Below the pieces are notes generated by a model. That model was not told the origin of the DNA. It saw only the letters and a program-made list of their open reading frames with translations, and made no database searches. From contig NZ_JACHOT010000001.1 of the NCBI RefSeq assembly GCF_014200015.1, positions 1,178,001-1,242,000 of the forward strand: a stretch of 64,000 bases of DNA, read 5' to 3'. Within the stretch, counting starts at the first letter, position 1. The number at the start of each line of letters is the position of its first letter. The position numbers and the translations under genes were made by a program. Below, piece after piece: positions 9,178-20,431 of the stretch. Origin of the DNA: Aminobacter niigataensis. Its GTDB lineage: Bacteria; Pseudomonadota; Alphaproteobacteria; Rhizobiales; Rhizobiaceae.

Positions 9178-9747
9178 TCACGGCCGCATGACGCTCGCCG
9201 AACGTTCGGCAAAGGTCATGGTCCGCACCGTCTCGGTCTTCTGCGCGACCGGCGAAAAACCCATCTTCTGGTAGAGCGGAAGAGCTGCCGGATGGTCGAG
9301 CGTGCAGGTCTGCACCGTCACCTTGTTCGGGCGATATGACCACGCGGCAGCGATCGCGGCACCAAGGAACCAGCGTCCGATGCCCTGCCCCATGGCATGG
9401 TCCATCATGCCGAAATAGGCGAGTTCGACCTCGTCGGGCAGATGCGGCTTGAGATCGAGGAAGCCGGCCGGCGCGCCATCGAGATAGAGCACGCGAATGT
9501 CGCGGTCCTCGCGATGCAGCCCGGCGGCAAGTTCTTCGTCATCGAGCCGGAGGATGTTGACCCAATGCCATTTGCGGCCGACCCGATCGGCGAGATAGCG
9601 GTAGTAATGCAGCGGTATGTTTCGGGTCCTGAGCAGCGCTATCTGGCGATTGACCGGCAGCGGCGGCGTGTAGGCCGGCGGCACGTGCATCTCCAGAAAC
9701 GTGACCGTGACCTCGATATTCTCGCTGCGGTCCGCGGCCATGTTCAT
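9178..9747 (-). CDS. GNAT-family N-acetyltransferase
   Basis: A 189-residue acetyl-CoA-dependent transferase with unknown substrate. The acetyl-CoA-binding region is GMMDHAMGQGIGRWFLGAAI in mid-protein, and the usual C-terminal LYQKMGFSPV motif is present. The ATG at 9747 overlaps the sseA stop by ATGA, indicating translational coupling, so it is the last gene of the cysK-alaX-sseA operon. The target may relate to amino acid or thiol metabolism, but only the operon suggests this. Confidence 0.85.
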   Translation of the reverse strand: MNMAADRSENIEVTVTFLEMHVPPAYTPPLPVNRQIALLRTRNIPLHYYRYLADRVGRKWHWVNILRLDDEELAAGLHREDRDIRVLYLDGAPAGFLDLKPHLPDEVELAYFGMMDHAMGQGIGRWFLGAAIAAAWSYRPNKVTVQTCTLDHPAALPLYQKMGFSPVAQKTETVRTMTFAERSASVMRP

Positions 9748-10595
9748 GCTTTTCCCGTCACCACAGGCGTGTCGGACATGCCGCCCCACTCGGTCCACGA
9801 GCCGTCGTAAAGCCTGACGTCGCCATGGCCGAGCGATTGCAGCGCAAGCGCGATGACGGCAGCCGTGACGCCAGAACCGCAGGACGTGACCACCGGCTTG
9901 GACAGGTCGATGCCAGCCGCTTCGAGCGTCGCCTGCAGGCGGTCGAGCGGCAACAGTTCGCCGTTCTCGGACAGCGTCCCCGAAGGTACGCTGCGAGCGC
10001 CCGGCATATGGCCCGAGCGCAGGCCAGCCCGCGGCTCCGGGTCGGTGCCCTCGAAACGTCCCGCGGAACGCGCATCGGCGACCTGGGCGCTGCCGGTGTC
10101 GACGATCTTGCGCATCTCGGCGAGCGAAACGACCTTGGACGCGTCATAGTCGACGTGGAAGACGCCCGGAGCGGTCTTGGTCGGCTCGGCGGTCACCGGC
10201 CGGCCTGCAGCCTTCCAGCGCTCGAAACCGCCGTCCAGGATATAGACCTGGAACACGCCCATGATGCGGAACATCCACCAGACGCGCGGCGCGGCCATGA
10301 AACCGGGTCCGTCGTAGACCACGATGGTGTCGTCAGCCGAAATGCCCATCGAACCGGCAAAGCGGGCGAAAAGGGATGGCGATGGCAGCGTATGCGGCAA
10401 GGTCGAATCCGGATCGACGACCAGGTCCTGGTCGAAGAACACCGCCCCCGGGATGTGGACGGCATCGTATTCGGCCCGCGCATCGCGTTTCTGCGCCGGC
10501 ATGTACCAGGAGGCGTCGACGATCGACAGTCCGGGCGTGCCCAGCCGCTTTTCCAGCCAATCCGCATCGATGACGAAAGCGCTTTTGTCGCTCAT
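9744..10595 (-). CDS. sseA: 3-mercaptopyruvate sulfurtransferase
   Basis: A 283-residue two-rhodanese-domain enzyme that moves sulfur from 3-mercaptopyruvate to thiol acceptors or cyanide. The active-site loop is CGSGVTA with the catalytic Cys at 239; this G-S-G-V-T loop is typical of mercaptopyruvate rather than thiosulfate enzymes. N-terminal features include VDASWYMPAQKRDARAEY and HIPGAVFFD. The ATG at 10595 gives the family length. It lies 13 bases after the AlaX gene and overlaps the following GNAT gene by four bases. Confidence 0.93.
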   Translation of the reverse strand: MSDKSAFVIDADWLEKRLGTPGLSIVDASWYMPAQKRDARAEYDAVHIPGAVFFDQDLVVDPDSTLPHTLPSPSLFARFAGSMGISADDTIVVYDGPGFMAAPRVWWMFRIMGVFQVYILDGGFERWKAAGRPVTAEPTKTAPGVFHVDYDASKVVSLAEMRKIVDTGSAQVADARSAGRFEGTDPEPRAGLRSGHMPGARSVPSGTLSENGELLPLDRLQATLEAAGIDLSKPVVTSCGSGVTAAVIALALQSLGHGDVRLYDGSWTEWGGMSDTPVVTGKA

Positions 10596-10608
10596 GGCAG
10601 TCTCCGGT

Positions 10609-11352
10609 TCAGTTGGAAGGCATCGCGCCGAAGCGGATGCGGAAGCGGCGGTTCTCGCGCCCCTTCTTTTCGATCTTGCCGATATGGATCTCGCCGATTT
10701 CGGCCGTGCCGGCAACATGGGTTCCGCCGCAGGGCTGGCTGTCGATCGAGGCGTTGTCACCGATGCAGACCAGCCTGATCTTGCCGGTGCCGGAAGGCGG
10801 CCGAACGTTCTTCGACTTCACCAGCGTCGGATTTGCCGCGAGTTCGTCATCGGAGATCCACCTGTTGTAGATCGGGTGGTTGGCGCGGACGAGTTCCATC
10901 ATCTGGGATGTAACGTCTTCCTTGGTGAAGCCGGCGTCGGGAATGTCGAAGTCGACGCGCGAGTCCTCCTCGCTGACCGACGCCCCGGTTATCGGATATG
11001 GGCACACCACGGTCAGCAGATGGCAGGCGGCGTGCATGCGCATCAAAAGGTGCCGGCGCGGCCAGTCGATCGAAAGCTTCAGGCGTTCGCCGATTTCCGG
11101 CACGGCCTGCTCCAGCCCCGGAACATGGATGATCTCGTCCTTGGTCTCGCCGGTAATCGTGGCAGCAACCGAGATGTTGCTGCCGTCGCCGCGCGTCAAA
11201 AGACCGGTATCGCCGGGCTGGCCGCCCGACGTGGCATAAAAGATGGTCCGGTCGAGAATGATGCCGCCACGGTCGTTGACGCCGACCACGGTCGCCTCGG
11301 TCTCGCGCAGATATGCATCGTCGCGAAAGACCGCCTGGGTCGAAAATGCCAT
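10609..11352 (-). CDS. AlaX-type alanyl-tRNA editing hydrolase
   Basis: A 247-residue free-standing editing protein related to the alanyl-tRNA synthetase editing domain, expected to remove Ser or Gly wrongly attached to tRNA-Ala. Zinc-binding motifs are HAACH at 107-111 and CGGTH at 208-212, and SGGQPGDTG near 42 matches the AlaRS editing core. It overlaps the cysK-like stop (ATGATG; the ATG at 11355 is an equally good start), so the two are translationally coupled. Confidence 0.88.
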   Translation of the reverse strand: MAFSTQAVFRDDAYLRETEATVVGVNDRGGIILDRTIFYATSGGQPGDTGLLTRGDGSNISVAATITGETKDEIIHVPGLEQAVPEIGERLKLSIDWPRRHLLMRMHAACHLLTVVCPYPITGASVSEEDSRVDFDIPDAGFTKEDVTSQMMELVRANHPIYNRWISDDELAANPTLVKSKNVRPPSGTGKIRLVCIGDNASIDSQPCGGTHVAGTAEIGEIHIGKIEKKGRENRRFRIRFGAMPSN

Positions 11353-12380
11353 CATGCCACCTCGAACGGAACCGCGATGTTGGGCTCGCTCTCCATCCAA
11401 TCGGGCACGGGCAGGTTCTTGCTGCGCAGGAAATCCGGATTGAACAGCTTGGATTGATAACGCGTGCCGAAATCCGCAAGTACGGTCACGATGGTATGGC
11501 CGGGTCCGAGTTCCCGCGCCAGGCGCATCGCGCCGGCGATGTTGATGCCTGTGGAGCCGCCGACGCAGATGCCCTCTTCCTGGATCAGGTTGAAAACGAT
11601 GGGCAGCGCCTCTTCGTCGGGGATCTGGAAGGAGAAGTCCGGCGAGAAGCCGTCGAGATTGGCGGTGATGCGCCCCTGGCCGATGCCTTCGGTGATCGAA
11701 CTGCCCTCGGCCTTCAGTTCGCCTGTCGTGTAGTAGCTGTACAGGGATGCGCCCAGCGGATCGGCGAGCGCGATCTTAACCGCATCGCGCTTGGCCTTGA
11801 GGCCGATAGCCACGCCGGCCAACGTGCCGCCGGTGCCGACTGCCGAAACGAACCCGTCAACCTTGCCGCCGGTCTGCTGCCAGATCTCTTCCGCCGTCGT
11901 GCGGATGTGGCCTTCACGGTTGGCGACATTGTCGAACTGGTTGGCCCAGATCGCCCCATTGGGATCGGACCTGGCCAATTGTTCGGCAAGCCGGCCGGAA
12001 ACCTTCACGTAGTTGTTCGGGTTCTTGTAGGGAACGGCAGGAACCTCGATCAGTTCGGCGCCGAGCAAGCGAAGGGCGTCCTTTTTTTCCTGGCTCTGGG
12101 TGTCGGGAATGACGATCACCGTGCGGTAGCCGAGTGCCTTGGCGACGACGGTCAGACCGATGCCGGTATTGCCAGCAGTACCTTCGACGATCACCCCGCC
12201 GGGCCGGAGCAGGCCGCGCTGCTCGGCGTCACGGATGATGAACAGACCGGCGCGATCCTTGACCGACTGGCCGGGGTTCATGAACTCGGCCTTGCCGAGG
12301 ATTTCGCAACCCGTTTCCTCCGAGGCCCGCTTGAGCCGGATCAAAGGCGTGTTGCCGATGGCATCGATCACCGAGCGCAT
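11352..12380 (-). CDS. cysK: Cysteine synthase A (O-acetylserine sulfhydrylase family)
   Basis: A 342-residue PLP enzyme. The PLP lysine is K41 in NPGQSVKDRAG, the substrate loop is EGTAGNTGIGL, and the phosphate-binding loop is GTGGTLAGV; GGSTGINIAGA lies further on. The N-terminus IDAIGNTPLIRLKRASEETG is standard. It heads a minus-strand operon with alaX, sseA and a GNAT gene. It could instead be a cystathionine beta-synthase-like or second cysteine synthase isoform; the C-terminal FNPDFLRSKNLPVPDWM extension is seen in rhizobial members. Confidence 0.87.
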   Translation of the reverse strand: MRSVIDAIGNTPLIRLKRASEETGCEILGKAEFMNPGQSVKDRAGLFIIRDAEQRGLLRPGGVIVEGTAGNTGIGLTVVAKALGYRTVIVIPDTQSQEKKDALRLLGAELIEVPAVPYKNPNNYVKVSGRLAEQLARSDPNGAIWANQFDNVANREGHIRTTAEEIWQQTGGKVDGFVSAVGTGGTLAGVAIGLKAKRDAVKIALADPLGASLYSYYTTGELKAEGSSITEGIGQGRITANLDGFSPDFSFQIPDEEALPIVFNLIQEEGICVGGSTGINIAGAMRLARELGPGHTIVTVLADFGTRYQSKLFNPDFLRSKNLPVPDWMESEPNIAVPFEVA

Positions 12381-12595
12381 GAAGATTCCTTCCTAATTCG
12401 CCGACGAACCCTAGAAATGTGAGGCCGCGCTTTCAAGGGATGAAATTCTCTGGCCCATTGCATCTTGGCGTCAAACGGGACGCAACCCTGCAATATGACG
12501 GCAATTGGCATAGGAGGGCGGCTCAGGGCAAAACGGACTTCCCATCGACGCGCCGCCTCGCTAGAGCATCAGCAGGCAGTTTCTAGGGGGATGGG

Positions 12596-13417
12596 GTGAG
12601 CACATATCGGGCGGACCCGCGCGATGGGGTCGCATGGATCACCGGTGGCAGCACCGGAATCGGTCGTTCGGTCGCGCGCCTGCTGGCCAAGGAGGGCTAC
12701 ACGGTCGCCGTGACCGTACGCCCCAACGATCCGATCGACACGCTGATCGAAGAGACCCAGGGCATGACCGGCCGGGTCCTGTCCTTTCCGTCCGACGTAA
12801 CCGACGAGGCCGGCATGGCCGCCGCCGTGGCAGCGATCGAGGCACAGGCAGGACCGATCGTGCTGGCCATCTTCAACGCCGGCGCCTACATGCCGGTGAC
12901 CGGCGACAATCTTCGATTGGAGACCTTCCGCCAGAGCTTTGCGGTCAACGTCTTTGGCGTCCTCAACGGCCTGGTGCCGGTTGTTGAGCGCATGCGCAAC
13001 CGCGGTCGCGGGCACGTCGTGATCATGGGATCGATCAGCGCCTATTTCGGCTGGCCAACCACGGCTGCCTATGGCGCCACCAAGGCTGCGGTGAACATCA
13101 TCGCCGAGGCGCTGAAGTTCGACTTCGACAAGATGAACATCCGCACGCAGGTGATGAACCCGGGTTTCGTCGCCACGCCGCTGACGGAGAAAAGCGCGTT
13201 CTCCATGCCGGCGATGATGGCAGTCGACGCTGCAGCCGAGCGGATCTGCAAGGCAATGCGCAAGAGCGGCTTCGAGGTTACGTTCCCGCGGCGCCTGACA
13301 TGGGGCATGAAGCTGCTTTTCCTGCTGCCGCGGCCTTTTCGCGAGATGGCGCTGCGTGCCTCCACGCGATGGAAGAGAGTGCCTCTCATCTATCTCAGAC
13401 GATCAAGCTACGACTGA
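12596..13417 (+). CDS. Short-chain dehydrogenase/reductase
   Basis: A 273-residue classical SDR oxidoreductase. The nucleotide-binding motif is GGSTGIG at 17-23, NAG occurs in FNAGAYMP, the catalytic Ser is in MGSISAYFG, and the Tyr-Lys pair is YGATK at 159-163. The C-terminal FPRRLTWGMKLLFLLP segment is hydrophobic and could touch the membrane. The GTG at 12596 follows AGGGGG. Its 3' end overlaps the convergent MFS gene by ten bases. The substrate cannot be read from sequence. Confidence 0.88.
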   Translation: MSTYRADPRDGVAWITGGSTGIGRSVARLLAKEGYTVAVTVRPNDPIDTLIEETQGMTGRVLSFPSDVTDEAGMAAAVAAIEAQAGPIVLAIFNAGAYMPVTGDNLRLETFRQSFAVNVFGVLNGLVPVVERMRNRGRGHVVIMGSISAYFGWPTTAAYGATKAAVNIIAEALKFDFDKMNIRTQVMNPGFVATPLTEKSAFSMPAMMAVDAAAERICKAMRKSGFEVTFPRRLTWGMKLLFLLPRPFREMALRASTRWKRVPLIYLRRSSYD

Positions 13418-14625
13418 AGCTCAGCTTCGGCGGCAGCTTCGGGTTTGGCGTCACGCGCCCAGAGGTAGACGACAATCGCAGCCCCGAGCATCACAACGTA
13501 GAACCAGAACAGCGCCTGATATGACGCCGTCGGATCGCCCGGCACGGCACTTGCCGTGACCACGGCACCGGTTGCAAACTGCATTGCGCCCACGCCGCCA
13601 ATGGAGAAGAAGTTCATCAGTGTCACGCCGCGTCCGATCAGATGCGGCGGCAGGAAGGCGCGCGCGTGCGCCATCAGCAGGCCATAGCTGCCGCCGGTCA
13701 GGCCGATGATGACGAAGACGACCGTAACGGTGGTCAGATCGGATACGACATTGAGCGCGAGATAGAGGATCGCCGCGAGGCCAATGGTATTTCCAACCAC
13801 CGCAACCCACTTCCTGGTACGGAACATCGTGTCGAGGGGACCATAGACGAAGGCGCCAGCGACCATGGCCAAGGCCATGAAAAACGTCACCTGCCCGATC
13901 ATCAAAGCATCCGCGCCATAGACATCGACGAGATAGGGCCCTGACCACAGGCCCCTGATGCCGGTTGTCGGCGCATAATTGATCGCGGTGAGCGGGATGA
14001 TCGGCCACAGGACCCGCATGCGCAACAGTGCGAGATAGCCGCCAAAGCCAGTGGCATCGCCGTCCACGCCATCAGGCGATTTCGGGTCCCGTACCAGCGC
14101 CAGCACCGCGAGGGCAGCCAACATGGTGATGACCCCGAGCCCGGCCATGACTGGCCGCCAGCCGAATGCCTCGGCGGCCTGGGCCAGCGGCGCGGCACCG
14201 ATGACGTTGCCGGCAGTGCCGAATGCGACCATCCACGAGGCAAGCACGGCAAAACGCGCGATCGAAAATGTGCGGGCGAAGATGAACAGCGACGACATCA
14301 ACACCGGGGCGCAGCCGATGCCGATCATCGCCATCGCGGCAATCACCATCCAGGGCGCAGTGGCCGAGGCAAAAAACAGCGCGCCGCCCCCGCCACCGAA
14401 CAAAAGCAGCGTCGAGGCCGTGCGCCGCGGACCAAAGCGATCGAGCGAAACGCCGATGGCAAATTGCGCCAGGGCGAAAGCGATGAAGAAGGCTCCCGAG
14501 GCGAAGGACAATTGCGCCTTGGTGGCGCCGAGATCGGCGGTGAGCGCCGGCGTCAGCACGGCCATGAACGAGCGGTAGAACTGCGACAGCACATAGGCGA
14601 TTGCGAGCGTCGCTATCCCGGCCAT
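13408..14625 (-). CDS. MFS transporter
   Basis: A 405-residue integral membrane protein with about twelve hydrophobic helices. The loop between helices 2 and 3 carries the MFS motif as SLDRFGPRRTAS. The C-terminus is short and Glu/Ala-rich. The substrate is unknown. It is convergent with the SDR gene, overlapping by ten bases. It begins MAGIATLAIAYVLSQFYRSF, with no separate signal. Confidence 0.88.
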   Translation of the reverse strand: MAGIATLAIAYVLSQFYRSFMAVLTPALTADLGATKAQLSFASGAFFIAFALAQFAIGVSLDRFGPRRTASTLLLFGGGGGALFFASATAPWMVIAAMAMIGIGCAPVLMSSLFIFARTFSIARFAVLASWMVAFGTAGNVIGAAPLAQAAEAFGWRPVMAGLGVITMLAALAVLALVRDPKSPDGVDGDATGFGGYLALLRMRVLWPIIPLTAINYAPTTGIRGLWSGPYLVDVYGADALMIGQVTFFMALAMVAGAFVYGPLDTMFRTRKWVAVVGNTIGLAAILYLALNVVSDLTTVTVVFVIIGLTGGSYGLLMAHARAFLPPHLIGRGVTLMNFFSIGGVGAMQFATGAVVTASAVPGDPTASYQALFWFYVVMLGAAIVVYLWARDAKPEAAAEAELQS

Positions 14626-14730
14626 GCAGACCCCTCAAACGAAAGGGCGGCCGAAGCACCGCCCCGACCGCCCTAACCTATTCATGCCACATCAGCAAAT
14701 GGACCAGGCAGGCCCGATCTGCTGCACAGC

Positions 14731-16089
<1,359 letters not shown>

Positions 16090-16426
16090 TATCTTCTTCT
16101 TTCGTGCGACGGCTTTCCCGTCACAAACAACAATGGCGGCAGGGCGCAATCTGCCGGCCCGAATCTCGTGTGAAACGACAAGGCGGCGGACGCGTGTCCG
16201 CTCGGCTGCGCTGTCGTGCCCGCTGGCCTCATGCCGCGGGTCTATTCCGCCGCCTTCCGTTGCCGGAAAGGGAGAAAACAGACGCAACCAGTCTCTCTGG
16301 GGAGAAAGCCGTAAGCCCGGCCCAAGCGCCTATGACGCCGCATATGGATCATTTGGCTCGAAATAGCAAGCCCACCATGCTGCGGTGCAACATCGCGGCA
16401 CTTATTTTCCCGCCGCTTGATCTGCT
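16090..16426. other. Long leader upstream of the helicase, no gene seen
   Basis: This stretch lies upstream of the helicase start and downstream of the 58-residue ORF. The helicase frame stays open as far as 16287, but the codons look non-coding. It may be a long 5' leader, as is common for cold-regulated DEAD-box helicase mRNAs, but no specific RNA motif was recognised. Confidence 0.4.
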
Positions 16427-16603
16427 TCAGGCGGCGCCGACCACCTCGTTGTAAGTGTCAAGATCGACGTAGAATATCCTGGTGATCGCTAGGACCAGTT
16501 CGTCCCCCCAATAGCCGTGCGATTTCAGGATGCTGACTGCGGTGAGTATGTCGACCGGCTCGGTCAGACGCCTCTTCATGCTTTCCTCGACAAACTGTTC
16601 CAT
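16427..16603 (-). CDS. Small protein, 58 aa, unknown function
   Basis: A 58-residue ORF starting MEQFVEESMKRRLTEPVDIL and ending NEVVGAA. It has protein-like composition, with amphipathic helices and a W-G-D-E segment. It is preceded by AAGGGAC eight bases before the ATG. It lies downstream of deoD on the same strand with a 186-base gap. I do not recognise the family. No signal peptide or membrane helix is visible. Confidence 0.6.
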   Translation of the reverse strand: MEQFVEESMKRRLTEPVDILTAVSILKSHGYWGDELVLAITRIFYVDLDTYNEVVGAA

Positions 16604-16789
16604 CGGCTGTCCCTTCGTCCGATTGCACACACGCAATGAACTCAGACCAGAACTCCCCATCAGGGTATGGAACATCGCTTGCGCGGAACTTGCCAGCGCG
16701 CCGGCGGCTCCATTCATAGATCGGGATGACGCGGGAAAGTTGGCCGACTCACAAGGCCGGAGCCATGCTACCACAGGCCGGTGGCATCG

Positions 16790-17527
16790 CTACCGCTGGG
16801 GCGTACCCGGCTCCGCCGGGATAGCAACGTCGAGGGCAAGCTTCACCATGTCGGTGAAGAGCTCCTGCCGCTCGGACGTGTCCGTCTGCTCGTCGGTAAC
16901 GAGGCTGTCCACCACGGTGCAGATCGACAGGGCCTTGGCATGGAAGCGGGCGGCGACCGTGTAGAGCAGGCTGGTCTCCATATCGACCGCCAATGCGCCA
17001 TGGGCGCGGACCCCGGCAAAGCGTCCAAGCACATCGGGGTGGTAGAAAACATCGCTCGAAGCGGTCTGGCCGACATGATGGTCCAGACCCAGCTCGGTGG
17101 CGCGCTGTGCCGCGCGGCGCAAAAGATCGAAGTCGGCGCTCGGCGCGTAGCTGTAGAAGCCGAACAGCTGCCGGTTGACGGCGCCGTCATTGCTCGACGA
17201 TTGCGAGATGACCAGGCTGCGCAGCCTGACGTGCTCGGCCAACCCGCCGCATGTGCCGACGCGGATCAAAGTCCTGGCGCCATAGGTCTCCAGAAGTTCG
17301 TGCGCATAGATGGCCATCGATGGCGCGCCGATGCCGGTGGTCTGGACGCTTATCGGAACGCCACGGAACCTGCCGGTGTAGCCGAGGGCGCCGCGCACCC
17401 GGTTCACGCACCTGACGTCTTCTAGGAAAGTTGCGGCAATCCACTCCGACCGCTGCGGATCGCCGGCCAATAGCACCGTTTCAGCGTAGTCACCGCGCCT
17501 TGCTTCGTTGTGCGGCGTAGTCTGCAT
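16790..17527 (-). CDS. deoD: Purine-nucleoside phosphorylase, DeoD type
   Basis: A 245-residue hexameric-type nucleoside phosphorylase that splits purine nucleosides with phosphate to base and ribose-1-phosphate. Family marks are AGDPQRSEWIAATFLEDVRCVN near 21, the phosphate-binding RVGTCGG segment near 90, and VDMETSLLYTVA in the C-terminal half, where the Met-Glu binds ribose. The catalytic Asp of canonical DeoD lies in a T-x-S-D segment; here SLVTDEQTD is close but changed. GGGGGTGA precedes the ATG. Confidence 0.88.
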   Translation of the reverse strand: MQTTPHNEARRGDYAETVLLAGDPQRSEWIAATFLEDVRCVNRVRGALGYTGRFRGVPISVQTTGIGAPSMAIYAHELLETYGARTLIRVGTCGGLAEHVRLRSLVISQSSSNDGAVNRQLFGFYSYAPSADFDLLRRAAQRATELGLDHHVGQTASSDVFYHPDVLGRFAGVRAHGALAVDMETSLLYTVAARFHAKALSICTVVDSLVTDEQTDTSERQELFTDMVKLALDVAIPAEPGTPQR

Positions 17528-17627
17528 TGGTCACCCCCGACGACGCGCTTGCCGGCATGATGGCATGAACACCACATACGGGAAAGCTAATAGAAGTTCG
17601 GGCAGAACTGAACTGGATACGCGGTGC

Positions 17628-20222
17628 CTAGCTCTCGAGCACCTCTTTGACGACCGTCGCCAGTTGCTTGAGCGAGAACGGCTTGGGCAAGAATCCGAAC
17701 TGCGCATCGGCTGGAAGGTTCTTGGCGAAAGCGTCCTCGGCATAGCCGGAAACGAAGACGAACTTGATATCGGGCTGGCGTTTGCGCAACTCGCCGAGCA
17801 GCGTCGGGCCGTCCATCTCGGGCATGACGACGTCGGATACCACGATGTCGATCTGGCCCTTGAGTTCGTCGAATATCTCGAGAGCCTCGACGCCCGACGA
17901 TGCCTCGTGGACGGTGTAGCCACGCGAGGTGAGCGCCCTCACCCCACCCATGCGCACCGCATCCTCGTCCTCGACCAGCAGAACCGTGGCCGAGCCGGAC
18001 AGGTCCTTGGCGACGTTGCCCGCCCCGGCTTCCTGTGACTTGGCCGTTGCAGCAACCGATGCCTCCGGCCTCACTTCATCCGCCGGCTGCGCCTTGGCCA
18101 CGTGCCGCGGCAGGAAGATGCGGAACACAGTCCCCTTGCCGACCTCGGAGTCGCAATAGATGAAGCCGCCGGTCTGCTTGATGATGCCATAGACCATCGA
18201 CAAGCCGAGACCCGTGCCCTTGCCGACCTCCTTGGTGGTGAAGAACGGCTCGAAGATCTTCTTCAGCACCTCGGGCGCGATGCCGCTACCGGTATCCTCG
18301 ACCTCGACCAGCACGTAGTCGGCCGGAACCAGTTCGCGGTAGCCATAGGCCTTGCAATCTTCGACCGGAACATTCTTGGTCCGTACCATCAGGTCGCCGC
18401 CATCAGGCATGGCGTCGCGCGCGTTGACCGCGAGATTGACCACGACCTGCTCCAATTGGCCGATGTCGGCCCGGATGGGCCAGAGGTCGCGGCCATGGTC
18501 GATCTTGAGTTTGATGCCGTTGCCGACCAGGCGGGCAAGCAGCGTGCGCAGGTCGGCAAGCACGTCGGTAAGGTTGAGCACTTCCGGACGCAGCGTCTGC
18601 TTGCGCGAGAATGCAAGAAGCTGCCTGACCAGAGAGGCGGCGCGGTTGGCGTTCTGCTTGATGTTCATGATGTCGGGGAAGGACGGATCCGACGGCCGAT
18701 GATTGGTCAAAAGCAGGTCCGACGCCATGATGATGGCGGTAAGCACGTTATTGAAGTCGTGGGCGATACCGCCGGCGAGTTGGCCCACCGCCTGCATCTT
18801 CTGGCTCTGCGCCATCTGGCTCTCGAGCGCCTTCTGCTCGGTCGTCTCGACGGCATAGACGATCGCCGCTTCCTCAGCACCCTCCGCGTCCGAACCGTCG
18901 GCGACAGCGTTGACGTAGAAGCGCATGTGGCGCTCCTCGTTGTCGGGCATCACGGTGTCGATCGGCGCGATGTCGGCCTGGCGCTGATGCGCGCGCTCGA
19001 GCGCCGCAGCAAATGCCGCGCGGTCGCGCTCGTGGATGACGGTGTCGAGGCGCACGCGCCGGTCGACCGCATCCCTGTCGACGACCGACGAGAACAGCGA
19101 CAGGAACGGCGCATTGGTGCGCAGGATGCGTCCAGCCTGGTCGACGCCTGCAATGGCCATGGGCGTCGAATTGAAGAAGCGGGTGAAGCGTACTTCCGAC
19201 GCGCGCAACTGGGCGGAGGAGTCCTCTCCCTGGGTACGGTTGAGAACGATGGTGCGCGTCGGCCCGTTGACGCCCTCGCGGCTCGCCGAGACGCGGTGCA
19301 TGAAACGAACCGGCAAGGCTTCGCCGTTCACCGTAGCGAGGTCGAGGTCGATCACCGCATTGCGCGTCGTCCCCGGGTCGGCCTTGACGGAGCGGACAAG
19401 CGCCATCCCGTCGCCGGCGACAACTTCGTCGAGGCTGATGGCGCCGGGCGTGAAGCTCGCCAGATCGATGCCGAGCCAGTCGGCCAGCGTCGCATTGACA
19501 TAGGTGATGCGGCCATCCTGGTCCGCCGAGAAGAAACCCGCCGGCGCGTGGTCGAGGTGATCGATGGCCTGCTGGAGATCGAGGAAGAAGCGTTCCTGCT
19601 CCGCCCGCTCCGGCGAAATATCGGCAAGCTGCCAGGCATTCAGCGGCTGGCGTTGGCCTGGAATGCTGAAGGCACGCGCCCGCACGCGATACCAGCGCGC
19701 GCCCGGTGCAGCGCCTGGACGAACGGATTGACCAAGCCGAAATTCGCCGTCGCCCGCCTGGCCGTCGCGCAGGCCCGACGCCAACTCGGAAATGGTCGAC
19801 GACGCCTCTGGCACATCCGACAACAGGCCATCGACCGTTTTCAAGTCCGATGCGGTGGTGGCTCCAGTCATGTCGGCATAGGCGCGGTTGGCATAGACCA
19901 CGCGACCCTTGGTGTCAGTCACCACCAGCCCTTGCGACATCGAATCGACGAAGGCCTTGGACAGGCCGTCGGCAGGCGAGCGCGGGGAAATCTGGATGAA
20001 GCCGATGGCGGTGGCGAAGAGATAGCCGACGCCGATCATCGCAAGCACGCCAAGCATGCCAAGCAGGAACGGATCGCCCAGGCGTTCGCGGAACACACCG
20101 AATACGATGGCCGCGCCGGTCAGCACGACGATAAAGATGATCAGCCGCGTGATGGCGTCGGGGCGCGCTGCCTGATCCACGATCGGAACCGGATAAAAGT
20201 CGTTGCGCGTTTCCTTGGCCAT
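17628..20222 (-). CDS. cckA: Hybrid sensor histidine kinase/response regulator, CckA-like
   Basis: An 864-residue membrane kinase. Two helices lie near residues 25-85, followed by PAS domains ([20 protein letters not shown] and later [13 protein letters not shown]). The phospho-acceptor region [14 protein letters not shown] has His near 486. An HATPase domain follows with [14 protein letters not shown] and [16 protein letters not shown]. The C-terminal receiver starts near 744 with the acceptor Asp in [12 protein letters not shown] near 795. This architecture is that of CckA, the kinase/phosphatase that feeds ChpT and CtrA in alphaproteobacteria. ATG 20222 follows CAGGGG. Confidence 0.93.
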   Translation of the reverse strand: MAKETRNDFYPVPIVDQAARPDAITRLIIFIVVLTGAAIVFGVFRERLGDPFLLGMLGVLAMIGVGYLFATAIGFIQISPRSPADGLSKAFVDSMSQGLVVTDTKGRVVYANRAYADMTGATTASDLKTVDGLLSDVPEASSTISELASGLRDGQAGDGEFRLGQSVRPGAAPGARWYRVRARAFSIPGQRQPLNAWQLADISPERAEQERFFLDLQQAIDHLDHAPAGFFSADQDGRITYVNATLADWLGIDLASFTPGAISLDEVVAGDGMALVRSVKADPGTTRNAVIDLDLATVNGEALPVRFMHRVSASREGVNGPTRTIVLNRTQGEDSSAQLRASEVRFTRFFNSTPMAIAGVDQAGRILRTNAPFLSLFSSVVDRDAVDRRVRLDTVIHERDRAAFAAALERAHQRQADIAPIDTVMPDNEERHMRFYVNAVADGSDAEGAEEAAIVYAVETTEQKALESQMAQSQKMQAVGQLAGGIAHDFNNVLTAIIMASDLLLTNHRPSDPSFPDIMNIKQNANRAASLVRQLLAFSRKQTLRPEVLNLTDVLADLRTLLARLVGNGIKLKIDHGRDLWPIRADIGQLEQVVVNLAVNARDAMPDGGDLMVRTKNVPVEDCKAYGYRELVPADYVLVEVEDTGSGIAPEVLKKIFEPFFTTKEVGKGTGLGLSMVYGIIKQTGGFIYCDSEVGKGTVFRIFLPRHVAKAQPADEVRPEASVAATAKSQEAGAGNVAKDLSGSATVLLVEDEDAVRMGGVRALTSRGYTVHEASSGVEALEIFDELKGQIDIVVSDVVMPEMDGPTLLGELRKRQPDIKFVFVSGYAEDAFAKNLPADAQFGFLPKPFSLKQLATVVKEVLES

Positions 20223-20431
20223 GCCCCTGCGAGTCTCTCCAGCTCCCTCGTACGGAAGCGGTTGAATCACATTCTCCTTACCGGGAAAAGGCCCAGCCCC
20301 AAAAAGGCGGTGCAAGCCTGAGGCAAGATCATGCGCTTAGCTTCAAACGTGGCTGTAATACGCGAATGGCAACTTGCCGGGCGCGGCGGCAAGGCGTTAG
20401 TGTCGCCCCGGCGCGGCGACGGGGAAAAGAT

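Noticed and set aside
12496-12600. Short ORF between cysK and the SDR gene
   Set aside because: No ribosome binding site and Arg-rich composition; more likely promoter sequence.
18102-20321. A 739-codon plus-strand frame opposite cckA
   Set aside because: No domain, no start signal; cckA is unambiguous on the minus strand.
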